From: Pseudomonadota bacterium
GTDB lineage: Bacteria > Desulfobacterota > Desulfarculia > Desulfarculales > Desulfarculaceae
Length of the DNA: 64,000 nucleotides
Direction of reading: 5' to 3'
Assembly: GCA_018902755.1 (NCBI GenBank)
Contig: JAHIQI010000043.1
Location: 1-64,000 of the forward strand
This document shows positions 63,195 to 64,000 of the stretch, piece after piece. How positions within the stretch are numbered: position 1 is the first letter of the stretch; each line of letters opens with the position of its first letter. Under the pieces are notes generated by a model. It searched no databases, was not told where the DNA came from, and was given only the letters and a program-made list of their open reading frames with translations. A program made the translations under genes and the position numbers.

Positions 63195-64000
63195 ATGAGC
63201 GAAATCAAGACGATTGGTGTAGTCGGCGCGGGGACCATGGGCAACGGCATTGCTCAACTGGCCGCCCAGAGCGGCGCCCAGGTGATCATGCGCGACATCA
63301 AGGACGAGTTCGTCGAGCGCGGGCTGAAAGCCATCGACAAATTCCTGTCCAAGGGGGTGGAGCGGGGCAAGGTGAGCCCCGAGCAGAAGGCCGAGGTGAT
63401 GGGCCGCATCACCGGCACCACCGACATGGCCGATCTGGCCCCGGCGGACTTCATCATCGAAGCGGTGATCGAGGACCTGGACCTTAAGAAAAGCGTCTAC
63501 GGCCAACTGGACGAGGTCTGCCGCCCCGAGGTCATCCTGGCCACCAACACCAGTTCCATGAGTGTGACCCTCATCGCCTCGGCCACCAAGCGCCAGGACA
63601 AGGTGGTGGGCATGCACTTCTTCAACCCCGCCCAGATCATGCGCCTGTGCGAGATCATCAGGGGCTACGCCACCAGCGACGAGACCGTGGCCGTGACCAG
63701 CGCCCTGGCCCAGAAGATGGGCAAGGAGACGGTGGAGGTCAAGGTGGACAGCCCCGGCTTCATCGTCAACCGCCTGATGATCCCCCACATGGTGGAGGCG
63801 GCCCGCATGCTGCAAGAGGGCGTGGCCTCCCGCGAGGACATCGACAAGGCGGTCAAATTGGGTCTGAACTACCCCATGGGCCCCTTTGAGATCATGGACT
63901 TCACCGGCATCGACATCTGCAAGTTCGTGGCCGACTACTTCGCCCAAGAGCTGAACAAAGAGCTGAAGTGGGAAGTGCCCACCAACATGAAAAACCAGGT
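63195..64000 (+). CDS. 3-hydroxyacyl-CoA dehydrogenase (3-hydroxybutyryl-CoA type), 5' part
   Basis: The first 268 residues are present; the gene runs off the window. GVVGAGTMGNGIAQLAAQSG binds NAD. ATNTSSMSVTLIA, GMHFFNPAQIMRLCEII with the catalytic His, and VDSPGFIVNRLMIPHMVEA are typical. It oxidises 3-hydroxyacyl-CoA in beta-oxidation or butyrate metabolism, and would suit ring-cleavage products of the bzd pathway. GAGGAGG lies before the ATG. Confidence 0.9.
   Translation, partial: MSEIKTIGVVGAGTMGNGIAQLAAQSGAQVIMRDIKDEFVERGLKAIDKFLSKGVERGKVSPEQKAEVMGRITGTTDMADLAPADFIIEAVIEDLDLKKSVYGQLDEVCRPEVILATNTSSMSVTLIASATKRQDKVVGMHFFNPAQIMRLCEIIRGYATSDETVAVTSALAQKMGKETVEVKVDSPGFIVNRLMIPHMVEAARMLQEGVASREDIDKAVKLGLNYPMGPFEIMDFTGIDICKFVADYFAQELNKELKWEVPTNMKNQ

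Noticed and set aside
1..64000. tRNA, rRNA, riboswitch or prophage genes
   Set aside because: No cloverleaf, rRNA-like stretch, known aptamer pattern or phage structural gene was recognised by reading; a tRNAscan-SE and Rfam search would be needed to be certain.

Overview
The window is one continuous stretch of a GC-rich bacterial chromosome with short intergenic gaps and many 1-14 base gene overlaps. The organism looks like a strictly anaerobic member of the Desulfobacterota (former Deltaproteobacteria, perhaps Desulfarculaceae-like). This is inferred from a HesB/IscA-type selenoprotein with an in-frame TGA, a YedF selenium-associated protein, proteins resembling DUF6178, DUF401 and TIGR04211 families, menaquinone methylation, and a bzd-type ATP-dependent benzoyl-CoA reductase operon. 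No rRNA, tRNA, CRISPR array, prophage or intact transposase was recognised.

Layout. 1-1.7 kb: tail of one outer-membrane porin and a complete paralogue. 1.7-20 kb: housekeeping and conserved genes, including an ArsB/NhaD transporter, a PrmA-like protein lacking part of its SAM-binding core, the HesB selenoprotein with a good bacterial SECIS hairpin, a B12-binding-type radical SAM protein, a DUF6178-like protein with ubiE/menG, an MBL hydrolase with a nuclease, a miaB-bifunctional nuclease-PHP-YkgJ run, a rhomboid protease, an orphan histidine kinase, nadK, and a two-subunit CoA-transferase. 20-24.4 kb: an accessory-looking island. Two paralogous modules, each a DUF2080/AbrB-like small protein followed by a GNAT acetyltransferase, flank two unrecognised proteins. 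Each module has a sigma70-like promoter followed by 11-bp-period direct repeats, three copies in the first and five in the second. Two 18-bp palindromes lie further upstream of the second. 24.7-32.2 kb: bzdN-O-P-Q-M-V plus a small Cys-rich gene, that is, benzoyl-CoA (or related aryl-CoA) reductase, its ferredoxin and a ferredoxin-reducing flavoprotein. 33-50 kb: a complete dcw cell-wall/division cluster on the minus strand from mraZ to ftsZ, with MraZ boxes overlapping its promoter. 50.5-64 kb: HU, an HsdR-N-like protein, a QueG-like iron-sulfur protein, GNAT + epimerase + YedF, a methyltransferase, a DUF401 transporter with a possible DUF115/MAF protein, an SH3-domain membrane protein, an HD-GYP response regulator, and the start of a 3-hydroxyacyl-CoA dehydrogenase.

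How parts fit. CoA-transferase, aryl-CoA reductase and 3-hydroxyacyl-CoA dehydrogenase would suit anaerobic degradation of aromatic or carboxylic acids. The second DUF2080/GNAT module sits directly upstream of bzdN with no clear promoter between them, so it may be co-transcribed with and regulate the reductase (inference). A family of imperfect-palindrome repeats (about 108-262 bp) is scattered in four intergenic gaps (20.95, 51.7, 55.4 and 60.5 kb). In two cases its ends supply the stop codons of neighbouring genes.
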